This document shows positions 44,519-56,240 of a stretch of 64,000 bases of DNA, in pieces. The position numbers were made by a program, and so were the translations under genes. Origin of the DNA: Halichondria panicea (Eukaryota; Porifera; Demospongiae; Suberitida; Halichondriidae); contig NC_087384.1 in assembly GCF_963675165.1 (NCBI RefSeq), positions 341,001 through 405,000 on the forward strand, in the 5' to 3' direction. Under the pieces are notes generated by a model. That model searched no databases. It saw only the letters and a list, made by a program, of their open reading frames with translations, and was not told where the DNA came from. Position 1 is the first letter of the stretch; every line of letters starts with the position of its first letter.

Positions 44519-47500
44519 ATGATGTCAGGCTCAAAGATAGTTCTTCCAAGCTCTGATGCTGAGCAATATACTGGAAACATTCTTCTTAACACAATAAGAA
44601 TTATTTCCAAGCCTAAAGGTATGATTCTATTTAGGCCACTCCAAGTGATACTCTGGTTTCTGGTCCTGAAGTTTTTCTAATTGCATGCGGGCGGGCGGCT
44701 TTTCTCATTATGTCATTATCAATTTCACCTTATGAATCTCATTATTTTGCAAATGAATATCATTATCACACTATTTTGTACCGCATGGACCATCCTGCGC
44801 ATGCGTAGTAGAAATAATGAGATAGAAATCCAATAATGAGATAGAAATCCAAGAATAAAATCTGATGCGGGCGGTGGACCAGAAACCAGAATATCACTTG
44901 GAGTGGCCTTAGCTACAAGTTATGAGTTTCTTGTAGGTGTGCATGGCAGGAACGCCTATGCGACTTATAATCGTCCAAGTTGGTGGCCAAAAGATGTGGT
45001 GTTTTGCTGTTTGAAAGGTATTTACAGTAGATGTGTAAAATTCATTGCTAGGTTACATGTCATTGTGTGTGTTTTTAGGGCCCATAGCTGTCACGAATGG
45101 TATCACTACAGTACACCGGAGAAAGGTATTGGCAGCTTTCTTGGAGAAATGTCCTGAGCAGTACACAATGTAAGTTTTTATGAAAGCACCGCAACCTTAG
45201 TACACATGATAAAACTTTTGATTTGCATTTTGAAATGGTGCAAGAGAGTGGGAAAACCTTAAGAAGTGTGCCAAAGGTTCAAAGTCCATAATTAATGCAG
45301 CTCTTTCCTCACTCTTGCAGCTACCGTTCTAGTGCAGAGCTAACTCCTAAGTAGAATAGAACGAGGCTTCAACATATGCAAAATTAGCCATAACTCAAGA
45401 GAATGAAGCATTATTTTGTAAATCCACTAATTGCAATGTAGAAAACGTGACTAGAAGCCTATAAAAGCTCTTACTTGCCCTTCATTTATCATTGAGCAGC
45501 TACAGTAGTCTATACACACACAAACACACTACTGTACACCTTGCTGCCAGGCATAATTATTACAGCATCATCGCTCACAGATCACGTCCAGTTGATCAGC
45601 AAAACTCTGCCTCGGCTGATCTACTAAAACACCCACTCACTGGTACAAAGAGAGCCAGGATGATGCCAGGCTCAAAGATAGTTCTTCCAAGCTCTAATGC
45701 TGAGGAATATTCTGGAGGTATTCTTCGTGGCACCATTTCCCGTATTGTGAACCCTAAAGGTACGTGTGTATATGATTGTTTAGCTATGTATAGAACAAAA
45801 TTTATTGACAATCTTGTAGGTCAGAGTAACAGAAACTTCTTTACAAGGGACAATTCTCCAAGTTGGTGGCCAAAAGATGTGGCATTTTCTAATTTAGGTA
45901 TATTTATAGCCAGATAGTTTCAAAATGTGTTGCTAGTCTATAATTGTTATGTATAATTATGTCATTTCGTTGTTTTTTGGGGGCCCAAAGATAGTATCAC
46001 TGCTGTAAACCAGAGAAAGATTTTGGCAACTTTCTTTGAGAAATGTCCTCAGCAGTACACAATGTAAGTGTGGATCGCTCTTTCAGATATTAATGTGTGT
46101 TACATCATTGCTCACAGATCACCTCGAGTTGATCAGCAAAACTCTGCTTCGGAAGATGAAACTGACCAACCAGAAGACCCTGCAGTTGGTACAAAGAGAG
46201 CCAGGATGATGCCAGGCTCAAAGATAGTTCTTCCAAGCTCTGATGTTGAGGAATACTCTGGAAACATTCTTCAGACAATAATTTCGCATATTGGGAACCC
46301 TAAAGGTATGATTCTATTTAGCTACAAGCTGTGTGAGTTTCTTGTAGGTCAGAGTGGCGGCAGGAACGCCTATGCGTCTTATAATCGTCCAAGTTGGTGG
46401 CCAAAAGATGTGGTGTTTTCCTGTTTGAAAGGTATACAGTAGATACGACTGTGCAAAATTCGTTGCTAGGTTACATGTCATTGTGCGTGTTTTTAGGACC
46501 CACGGGTGCCACAAATAGTATCACTGCTGTACACCAGAGAAAGATATTGGCAGCTTTCCTGGAGAAATGCCCTGAGCAGTACACAATGTAAGTTTTATGC
46601 AAGCACAGCAACCTCAGTGCATATGCTAAAACTTTGATATAATTATATGTATGCAGAAATGGTGCAAGAGAAACCTTATAAGAAGTGTGCCAAAAGTTCA
46701 AAGTCCATAATTAATGGCTGCATTCTCATAAACATCTTTCCTCACTCTTGTCTAACTATTAAGTGGAATAGCACGAGTCTTAAGAAGTTCAACATATTCA
46801 AAATTAGCCATAACTCGAGAATGAAGCATTATTTTGTAAATTCATGTCGTAACTAGAAGCCTATAAAAGCTCTTACTTGCCCTTCATTTATCATTGAGCA
46901 GCTGCAGTAGTCTATACACACACAAACACACTACTGTACACCTTGCTGCCAGGCATAATTATTAATGTGTGTTGCATCATTGCTCACAGATCACCTCCAG
47001 TTGGTCAGCAAAACTCTGCTATACTAAAAGGTGTTCGTACAAAGAGCTCAAAGATAGTTCTTCCAAGCTCTAATGCTGACAAATACTGTGGACTCTATCT
47101 TCGTAGAACCGTTTCCCATATTGCGAACCCTAAAGGTACATGTGTAATATGATGTTTATACTACAGAACGAAATGTATTGACAATCTTGTAGGTCGGAAG
47201 GGGAAGGGCGGCTTCTACACGAGTGATAATCATCCAAGTTGGTGGCCAAAAGATGTGGCGTTTGTTCCTTCAGGTATATTTTATAGTCATGGCAGATAGT
47301 TTCAAAATGTGTTGCTAGTTTATAATTGTTATGTATAATTATGTCATTTTGTTGTTTTTTGGGGGCCCAAAGATTATATCAGTGCTGTAAACCAGAGAAA
47401 GGTTGTGGCAGCTTTCTTGGAGAAATGCTCTGAGCAGTACACTATGTAAGTAATGCCCATCAGGTTACAGATATTAATGTGTGTTACATCATTGCTCACA

Positions 47501-50500
47501 GATCACCTCGAGTTGATCAGCAAAACTCTGCTTCGGAAGATGAAACTGACCAACCAGAAGACCCTGCAGTTGGTACAAAGAGAGCCAGGATAATGCCAGG
47601 CTCAAAGATAGTTCTTCCAAGCTCTAATGTTGAGGAATATTCTGGAAAAATTCTTCGTGACACAATTTCACATATTGTGAACCCTAAAGGTATGAACTAC
47701 GTACTAGTCTCGAAATCCAGCCGGTTCTCATTAGTAGCGTGGGAGGGAGAGAACCGTCTGGTGGCTCTGGGCATACTTTTCTGTCGTCGGACGGAATGTT
47801 GGTAGAGTATATACATTGGAGCCTTATCCACAAGAATGTAAGATAGCTTTCAAGAATAACACAGCTAGTTCTTTTTAGTGCGCATTAAATTGTGGTTATT
47901 ATCCACGTGGTTAACACATTCCTGGCTGACAGAACAGAACGCCCAGAGTGAGAACTAATGAGAACCGGCTAGAATTCGAGACTAATGGCATGTACATAGA
48001 AATTTCTTTGAGTTTCTTGTAGGTTTGATGGTCAGAGACTTCTACAGTAGTGAAAATTGTCCCAGTTGGTGGCCAAAAGATGTGGCTTTTTGTATTCTGT
48101 CAGGTATGGTCAGAAGTGCACAGCCTAACAGTAGATATGTGTAAAATTCATTACTAAGCTGATTACAATGCGGTCATTGTGTGTGTTTTTAGGGCCCAAG
48201 GCTACCATGAATGGTATCACTGCTGAACACCAGAAAAAGGTATTGGCAGCTTTCTTGGAGAAATGTCCGGAGCAGTACACAATGTAAGTTTTATGCAAAT
48301 TGATGTATTTCATTATACCTATGGATTTCCTCACAGATCACCTAGGAAACAGCTACTCAATCCCACCTCTTCCCCACACGTTGGTGATAAGCAACCAGTA
48401 AGAGAAGTCAGCCCACAAAGTTCCTCTGAAAGTTCCTCTGAAAGTGATCAAGAAGAGCCTGTAGGAATGAACCAAACACCACCTACTGGAGCTAATCGTA
48501 CCCAATCAGTTGGAGCCACAATCAGCACTGCTGCACAACATGCAAGCCCAAAGCTTATCCTACCCAGCTCTTGTGCAAATGACTACTCTCAACCTGCTCT
48601 CATTTTGCTAATTCAAAAGATTTTGAATCCCCTGCAGCTGCAAGGTAAGTCGTTTGTGTTGTCCTATATCCACTGACATGAATGTTTTTGCAGGAAGAAA
48701 ATTCACGTACTTCTGTGCTAATTGTCCCAGCTGGTGGCCGACTGATGTACCATTCATTAATGCAGAAGGTTCATAGCATTCAGTATAATTATTTGTATGA
48801 TTACTAATGAGTACAAACGTTTTATACTGATCAGAAATAGAGACCCTGGGTATATATAGGATCTATATAGAACTGCCTCAGGTACATTTCTCTTTTACAG
48901 ATATGAAATCTGAAATCAGGAGAAAAGTACTGACAGCTTTCCTGGAGAAATGTCCTGACCAGTACACAATGTAAGTAATGCCCATCAGTTTACAGATATT
49001 AATGTGTGTTGCTCACAGATCACCTCCAGTTGATGAGCAAAACTCTGCCTCAACAGCTGAAACTGACCAACCAGAAGACCCTGCAGTTGGTACAAAGAGA
49101 GCCAGGATGATGCCAGGCTCAAAGATAGTTCTTCCAAGCTCTAATGTTGAGGAATATTCTGGAATCATTCTTCGTGGCATCATTTCGCGTATTCTGAACC
49201 CTAAAGGTACATGTGTATATGATTGTTGTTGAGCTAAAGGACGAACTTTTTTATAGGTTGGGTTAGCAGAAATATCTACGCGAGTGACAATCGACCAAGT
49301 TGGTGGCCAAAAGATGTGGCGTTTACTGCTCCAACAGGTATGATCTAAAGAACATGCACAGCCAGTAAAAGTGATTGTGCACAATTAAAGTTCGTTGCTA
49401 GGCTAATCATAATCAGTGGAGTAATTAAGAAAAGGGGGTCCTCCCAACTTTGATGTTCTAAAAGTAAAAACATGGGCAAAATGTATACTCCTTTCTCCAA
49501 AATTATCATCTATATGTGTTTTACAAGTCTAGAGAATGGGCGAACCTATCCGAAATAAGAATAACTCTTGAGTAAAGTTGTTGAAAAAATATATTTTCCA
49601 TATCAGATGCTACTAGAATGCACCACATGCAGTGTGTCCCATATTTACTGGCCCCTCACACTACTCAAAAATGTCTACTCCACTGATGATGCTTGTCATT
49701 GTGTGTGTGTTTTTAGGGCCCAAGGCTATCGCCAATGGCATCACTACTGCACCCCTGAGAAAGGTATTGGCAGCTTTCTTGGAGAAATGTCCTGAGCAGT
49801 ACACAATGTAAGTTTTATGCAAATTGATGCAAGGTCGAAGGAAAGCTAGCTGCACATGAAAGCTAGGTATTATATATTTGCATGCTAAGTAACAGATTTT
49901 GTGCTCACAGATCACCTCCAGTTGATCAACAAAACTCTTCCTCGACAGTTGAAACTGACCAACCGGAATACCCTGCAGTTGGTACAAAGAGACCCAGGAT
50001 AATGCCAAGCTCAAAGATAGTTCTTCCAAGCTCTGATGTTTATGAATATTCTGGAAACATTCTTCAGAGCTTAATGTCATGTATTGCAAACTCTAAAGGT
50101 GGGATTCTATTTAGCTACAGTCCGAAATTCTGAATTTCTTGTAGGTTGGACGGGCAGAAATGTCTACACAAGTGGTAATCGTCCAAGTTGGTGGCCAAAA
50201 GATGTGGCGTTTGCTTCTATGACAGGTATAATTTATAGTGACAAGTACACAGATTTGTGCAGAGTTTGTGGCTTGCATGATAACTACCGTATTGTTACTA
50301 TACGGGTACTAATTTTAGCGATTTTGTAATTAACGCTAAATTAACTACACGCTAATAATAAAACGCAATTAAAAAAATTATGAGATTAAAAAAAAAATTT
50401 TTTTCTTTTTTTAATGTACTTTTATATTATGTAATGTACTTTTGAGAGTATGCTAAGCAAGCTAGCCCTTTCTTCATCTGTATCTGACTCCAAACTTTCC

Positions 50501-51743
50501 ATTTAACCTTAAAACTCATACTTGTACATTTTTTATATTATTGTGGTAATGAATTTTCTACAAATCCGGCAAAATTAGTACCCTAAAAACAGACTGAAAA
50601 CGCTAAAATTACTACCCGTCTATAATAGTAACATTAAGGCATATCGATTGTGTTGCTGTTATGGATATTTAGGGCGCAAAAGTACTGGTATTGTCACTGC
50701 TGTACACCAAAGAAAGGTATTGGCAGCTTTCTTGGAGAAATGCCCTGAGCAGTACACAATGTAAGTTTATAAATTGATGTACGTATTTCATTATACCCAT
50801 GGATTTCCTTACAGATCACCCGGGGCTTGGATACTCAATACCACCTCTTCCCCACTCGTTGGTGATAAGCAACCAGTAAGAGAAGTCGTCAGCCCACAAA
50901 GTTTCTCTGAAAGTGATCAAGAAGAGCCTGTAGGAATGAACCAAACACCACCTACTGGAGCTTATCGTACTCAATCAGTTGGAGCCACAATCAGCATTGC
51001 TGCACAGCATGCAAGCCCAAAGCTTATCCTACCCAGCTCTTGTGCAAATGACTACTCTCAACCTAGTCTCATTTCGCTAATTCGAAAGATTTTAAATCCC
51101 CAACGTAAGTCGTTTATATTGTCTTATAAACCACTAACATGAAGATTTTTTGCAGGGCGACACTTCATATACTCCAGTGCTAATTGTCCCAGCTGGTGGC
51201 CGACTGATGTACCATTCATTAGGACGGAAGGTTCATAGCAATACATAATTATGCGTAAATGTCAAAGGAAAACATTGTTTTAGTTCAAATATTTTACACT
51301 GATCAGAAATAGTCTTGTACAGATATGGAAGCTAAGGACAGGACAAAAGTACTGACAGCTTTTCTGGAGAAATGCCCTGAGCAGTACACAATGTAAGTAA
51401 TGCCTATCAGTTTAAAGATATTAATGTGTGTTGCATCATTGCTCACAGATCACCTGCAGTTGATCAGCAAAACTCTGCCTCGATAGTTGAAACTGACCAA
51501 CCAGAAGACACCATCGTTGATGTACAAATGAATGCAAGTGAATCTGATGCTGAATCTGATGCTAGCATAACAAGTGACCCCGAAGATCTGGTGAATAGTC
51601 TAGAGCAACACCTTCTGGATTCTAGGAAAAGAAGGCTCGAGGCTGAGAGGAAAGTTGAGGAGCTGACGAAAGAAGTCAAACGTCTCAGAGAAGAAAGGAA
51701 GTTCATAGGTTCTATTGTGAAACGATCACGACTCCATCACTAG
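44519..51743 (+). CDS. R6: poly-NRF1-like-domain protein, 9 modules + coiled coil (largest)
   Basis: Predicted exons: 44519-44618, 44937-45017, 45079-45169; 45581-45759, 45820-45897, 45991-46063; 46118-46305, 46348-46431, 46497-46587; 46990-47135, 47193-47273, 47373-47445; 47502-47689, 48023-48103, 48193-48283; A'B'C' 48337-48644, 48694-48768, 48901-48970; 49019-49206, 49257-49337, 49717-49807; 49911-50098, 50145-50225, 50673-50760; A'B'C' 50815-51104, 51156-51230, 51323-51392; last exon 51449-51743. The total is 1174 codons with no stop. It starts [12 protein letters not shown], an exon-A methionine pair placed behind the leader by fusion. Modules 2 and 4 use the displaced exon-C acceptor. 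Module 4 reads HPSWWPKDV and a Lys/Gly-rich loop. Modules 5-9 match R3 modules 2-7, with one fewer type-1 module. Confidence 0.67.
44634..44908. mobile_element. PIF/Harbinger-type MITE, 275 bp, in first intron of R6
   Basis: Long inverted ends GGCCACTCCAAGTGATA..CTGGTTTCTGGTCC, flanked by TTA on both sides (44631-44633, 44909-44911). Sister introns read ATTTAGCTACAAG with one TTA, so a 3-base target duplication is shown, typical of PIF/Harbinger. The interior carries CTGCGCATGCGTA at 44795-44807. Confidence 0.88.
45170..45560 (+). repeat. Repeat X copy in R6 intron
   Basis: Near full-length apart from the terminal hairpin, ending CACACACAAACACACTACTG then TACACCTTGCTGCCAGGCAT. It lies between module 1 exon C and module 2 exon A. 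Confidence 0.55.
46588..46960 (+). repeat. Repeat X copy in R6 intron
   Basis: Same landmarks, with a private deletion around the AAGAAGTGTGCC segment. Paired with 62043-62415 in R9, which supports common descent of R6 module 4 and R9 module 3. Confidence 0.55.
47705..47984. mobile_element. TAGTCTCGAA-ended MITE in R6 module 5 A-B intron
   Basis: Inverted ends TAGTCTCGAAATCCAGCCGG and the complement of CCGGCTAGAATTCGAGACTA, about 280 bp. The same intron in R1 (18065-18112) is short and lacks it. A full copy is also at 63165-63434. About 60-70 bases of its left end remain at 22117, 36598 and 55096, exactly where exon B has been lost. Confidence 0.8.
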
Positions 51744-52065
51744 CACTAGTGTTTAGTCCCTCATACCTAACTGTCCATTAATTTTGTAAAATCAAAGATC
51801 ACATTTTGGTCACCTTCCTGGTCATTCATCCACTAAGTTGTTGTTCACATTTCTAGCTAAAATAGTTTGTTGTATTCTCCAGCATTGCTTAGCTTCGCTC
51901 ACTCTCATTCTTGTATGTACATTTGACATCGATAAATTGCAAATGACATATAATTAGTAATACAGAGCAATAACTGCCATGCATGGCTATCAAGTGAGAT
52001 TTGTTGTTGCCTGTTCTAAGCTTTTCCCTGTAACGATTAGTACCAAATCCACACGGCAGACAAAG
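51744..52065 (+). promoter_or_regulatory. R6 3' flank and leader/promoter of R7
   Basis: Shared spacer and leader (52001-52056) before ATGATG at 52066. Near-identical to 33651-33954. Confidence 0.45.
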
Positions 52066-55000
52066 ATGATGCCAGGTTCAAAAATAGTTCTTCCAAGCTC
52101 TAATGTTGATGATTATACTGCAACAGCTCTTCGTAGCATAATTTCACATATTGTGAACCCTACCCGTAAGCTTCTGATTCCATCCCCTTCTCGCTACAGA
52201 GCTAAAAATTCTCTTGACTACCTGCAGGTGTGAAGGGTAGAAGCAGCGGCAAAGAAATCTACAAGATTGAGAATTGTCCGAGTTGGTGGCCAAAAGATGT
52301 GCTGTTTTCTTCTGTGTTAGGTATAATTAGGTATAATTAGATCATAGATTATCTATGGGTACGTATTTTAATATAGTCGGAGCACAGTGCTACCAGTAGA
52401 TCTTTTACGATAGATCTACGTGCAATATTCGTTTTGTTGCTTTCTGTAGTGCCCAAGGCTGTCACAAATGGTGTCACTGCTGTACACCGAAGAAAGATTT
52501 TGGCAGCTTTCTTGGAGAATTGTCCGGACCAGTACACAATGTAAGTAATGCCCGTCTTTTGTCCACTTTCCCGTACCCTCTCTTGTAGATTAGCTCTCGC
52601 ACTGTCTTCAGGTTAGGGTACCTGTGTGTGTGTGTGTGTGTGTGTAGAGCACTTGGTCACTGGCATGCATTTTGGGCATGGTTGATCAGGTTACAGATAT
52701 TAATGTGTGTTGCATCATTGCTCACAGATCACCTCCAGTTGATCAGCGAAACTCTGCCTCGACCATTAGAACTGACCAACCAGCAGTTGGTACAAAGAGA
52801 GCCTGGATGCCAGGCTCAAAGATAATTCTTCCAAGCTCTGATGCTGAGCAATATACTGGAAACGTTCTTCTGAACACAGTTTCAAGTATTGCCAAGCGTA
52901 AAGGTATGATTCTATTTAGCTACAAGTTATGAGTTTCTTGTAGGTCAGAGTGGCGGCAGGAACGCCTATACGAGTGATAATCGTCCAAGTTGGTGGCCAA
53001 AAGATGTGGTGTTTTCCTGTTTGAAAGGTATATAGCACACAGTAGATATGACTGTGCAAAATTCATTGCTAGGTTACATGTCATTGTGTGTTTTTAGGGT
53101 CCAAGGCTACCATGAATGGTATCACTACAGTACACCAGAGAAAAGTATTGGCAGCTTTCTTGGAGAAATGTCCGGAGCAGTACACAATGTAAGTTTTATG
53201 CAAATAATGAAAGGTTGATGGAAAGCTAACTGCACATGAAAGCTAGGTATTATATATTTTGCATGCTAAGTAACAGGAAACACGAATCTTAAGAGACTGC
53301 ATGTAATAGTATAGTCAGTCTATACTTAACCACAACCCTATAGTCTACCGTATATTTCACTGCTGATTGGCACACCGAAGCATAATACGTGGTGTATTGT
53401 GTTGTGTTGTGTCATTGCTCACAGATCACCTCCAGTTGATCAGCAAAACTCTGCCTCGACAGTTGAAACTGACCAACCGGAATACCCTGCAGTTGGTACA
53501 AAGAGAGCCAGGATGATGCCAGGCTCAAAGATAGTTTTTCCAAGCTCTAATGTTTATGAATATTCTGGAAACATTCTTCAGAGCTTAATATCACGTATTG
53601 CAAGCTCTGAAGGTGGGATTCTATTTAGCTACAATCCGAAATTCTGAGTTTCTTGTAGGTTGGGGCAGAAACTTCTACACAAGTGATAATCGTCCAAATT
53701 GGTGGCCAAAAGATGTGGCGTTTACTCCTATGACCGGTATATAGTGACAAGTACACACAGTCTAACCAAGGGCGTATAAAAGAAGAGAGGGCATGCAACT
53801 CCACTATCAGTACATGTAGCTAGCAGAGTTCAAACGTGGGCGGAGGAATGTGTGCATTTGCATGAAGTGCTAAAAATAGAAATGAAAATGAAATGAATAT
53901 TTTTAGCATTTCATGCAAATGCACACATTCATCCGCCCACGTTTGAACTCTGCTCATATTAGGAATTGCATGCCCCCTCTTCTTTTATACATCCTTGGTC
54001 TAACAATAGAGTTTGTTGCTTGGTAACTATATTATGCATATCGATTATGTTGCTCTTGTTATTGATCTTTAGGGCACAAAACTACTGGTATTGTCACTAC
54101 TGTACATCGGAGAAAGGTATTGGCAGCTTTCCTGGAGAAATGTCCTGAGCAGTACACAATGTAAGTTTTATGTAAATTGATGTACGTATTTCATTGTACC
54201 CATGGATTTCCTCACAGATCACCTGCGGCGTGGCTACCCTCTTCCCGACTCGTTCGTGTTAAGAAACCAGTAAGAGAAGTCAGCCCACAAAGTTCCTCTG
54301 AAAGTTTCTCTGAAAGTGATCAAGAAGAGCCTGTAGGAATGAACCAAACACCACCTACTGGAGCTTATCGTACCCAATCAGTTGGAGCCGCCACAATCAA
54401 CACTGCTGCACAACATGTAAACCCAAAGCTTATCCTACCCAGCTTGTGTGCAAATGACTATTATCAACCTGCTCTCATTTCGCTACTTCAAAATATTTTA
54501 AATCCCCAACGTAAGTCGTTTGTATTGTCTTATAAACCACGAACATGAATATTTTTGCAGGGCGACAATTCATATACTCCAGTGCTAATTGTCCCAGCTG
54601 GTGGCCGACTGATGTACCATTCATTAGGGCGGAAGGTTCATAGCAATACATAATTATGCATAAACTTCAATGGAAAACATTGTTTTAGTTCAAATATTTT
54701 ACACTGATCAGAAATAGAGAACCTAAGTTCTATAGAAGTGCCTCGGGTACAAATCTAATAGTTTTTCTTGTACAGATATGGAAGCTAAGGACAGGACAAA
54801 AGTACTGACAGCTTTCCTGGAGAAATGCCCTGAGCAGTACACAATGTAAGTAATGCCCATCAGGTTACAGATATTAATGTGTGTTGCTCACAGATCACCT
54901 CGAGTTGATCAGCAAAACTCTGCCTCGATAGTTGAAACTGACCAACCAGAAGACCCTGCAGTTGGTACAAAGAGAGCCAGGATGATGCCAAGCTCAAAGA

Positions 55001-55720
55001 TAGTTCTTCCAAGCTCTGATGCTGAGGAATATTCTGGAAACTTTCTTCGTGACACAATTTCACATAGTGTGAACCCTAGAGGTATGAACTACGTACTAGT
55101 CTCGAAATCCAGCCTGTTCTCATTAGTAGCGTTGGAGGGAGAGAACCGTCTGGTGGCTCTGGGCATTCATAGCATAATTATATGATGTGTGTAAATGTCA
55201 AAGGAAAACCATTGTTTTAGTTCAACACTGATCAGAAATAGAGACCCTAAGTTCTATAGAAGTGCCTCAGGTACAAATCTAATAGTTTTTCTTGTACAGA
55301 TATGGAAGCTAAGGACAGGACAAAAGCACTTTCAGCTTTCCTGGAGAAATGTCCTGACCAGTACACAATGTAAGTAATGCCCATCAGTTTACAGATACTA
55401 ATGTGTGTTGCATCATTGCTCACAGATCACCTCCAGTTGATCAACAAAACTCTGTCTCGATAGTTGAAACTGACCAACCAGATGACACCATCGCTGATGT
55501 ACAAACGAATGCAAATGAATCTGATGCTGAATCTGATGCTAGCATAACAAGTGACCCCGAAGACCTGGTGAATACTCTAGAGCAGCACCTTCTGGATTCT
55601 AGGAAAAGAAGGCTTGAGGCTGAGAGGAAAGTTGAGGAGCTGACGAAAGAAGTCAAACGTCTCAGAGAAGAAAGGAAGTTCATAGGTTCTATTGTGAAAC
55701 GATCACGACTCCATCACTAG
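52066..55720 (+). CDS. R7: poly-NRF1-like-domain protein, 5 modules + coiled coil
   Basis: Predicted exons: 52066-52165, 52228-52320, 52450-52540; 52728-52903, 52944-53027, 53098-53188; 53425-53612, 53659-53736, 54073-54160; A'B'C' 54218-54510, 54561-54635, 54776-54845; A + C' only 54894-55081, 55300-55369; last exon 55426-55720. The total is 659 codons with no stop. It is the block-duplicate partner of R4, with the same module order and the same exon-B loss. Differences include a [10 protein letters not shown] core in module 3, a GSG insertion in module 1 exon B and a shorter module 2 linker. A ~140-base insertion with a short (GT)n lies in the module 1-2 intron (about 52545-52690), and a MITE in the B-C intron of module 3. 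Confidence 0.7.
53766..53998. mobile_element. CCAAGGGCG-ended MITE, 233 bp
   Basis: Near-complete hairpin: CCAAGGGCGTATAAAAGAAG...CTTCTTTTATACATCCTTGG, with inner arms GAGTTCAAACGTGGGCGGA also inverted. TCTAA flanks both sides (53761-53765, 53999-54003), and R4 has one TCTAA at the same place (35508-35512). It therefore inserted after the R4/R7 duplication and is one of the youngest events here. Confidence 0.9.
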
Positions 55721-56240
55721 TACCAGTGTTTAGTCCCTCATACCTAACTGTCCATTTACTTTGTAAAATCAAAGATCACATTTTGGTTACCTTCCTGGTC
55801 ATTCATCCACGGTGGATTAAGTTTTCTAATTTATATCACATTTCTTTATCTAAAATAGTTTGTTGTATTCTCCAGCATTGCTTAGCTTCTCTCACTCTCA
55901 TTCTTGTATGTAGATCTACTCCCTCTATTCATGATCATGCTGCCAGAACATTTGACATCCATGAATTGCAAATGACATATAATTAGTTAGAATGAGAGCA
56001 ATAACTGCCATGCATGGCTATCAAGTGAGATTTGTTGTTGCCTGTTCTAAGCTTTTCCCTATAACGATTAGTACCAAATCCACACAAGTGATTCCACCAT
56101 AAGTAATGCCCATCAGTTTGAAGAGTGTTGCATCATTGCTCACAGATCACCTCCAGTTGTTGATCAGCAAAACTAGCTCTGCCTCGACAGTTGAAACTGA
56201 CCAACCAGAAAACCCTGCAGTTGGTACAAAGAGAGCCTGG
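55721..56240 (+). promoter_or_regulatory. R7 3' flank, leader and fused 5' part of R8
   Basis: Leader at 56035-56086, then a fusion (CACACAAGTGATTCCACCATAAGTAATGCCC) to an intron end and exon A. The normal splice frame of exon A (from 56146) meets a TAG because of a CTAG insertion. A different frame is open from ATG at 56106 straight through the intron end into the module. Either 56106 or 56241 could be the start. Confidence 0.5.
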
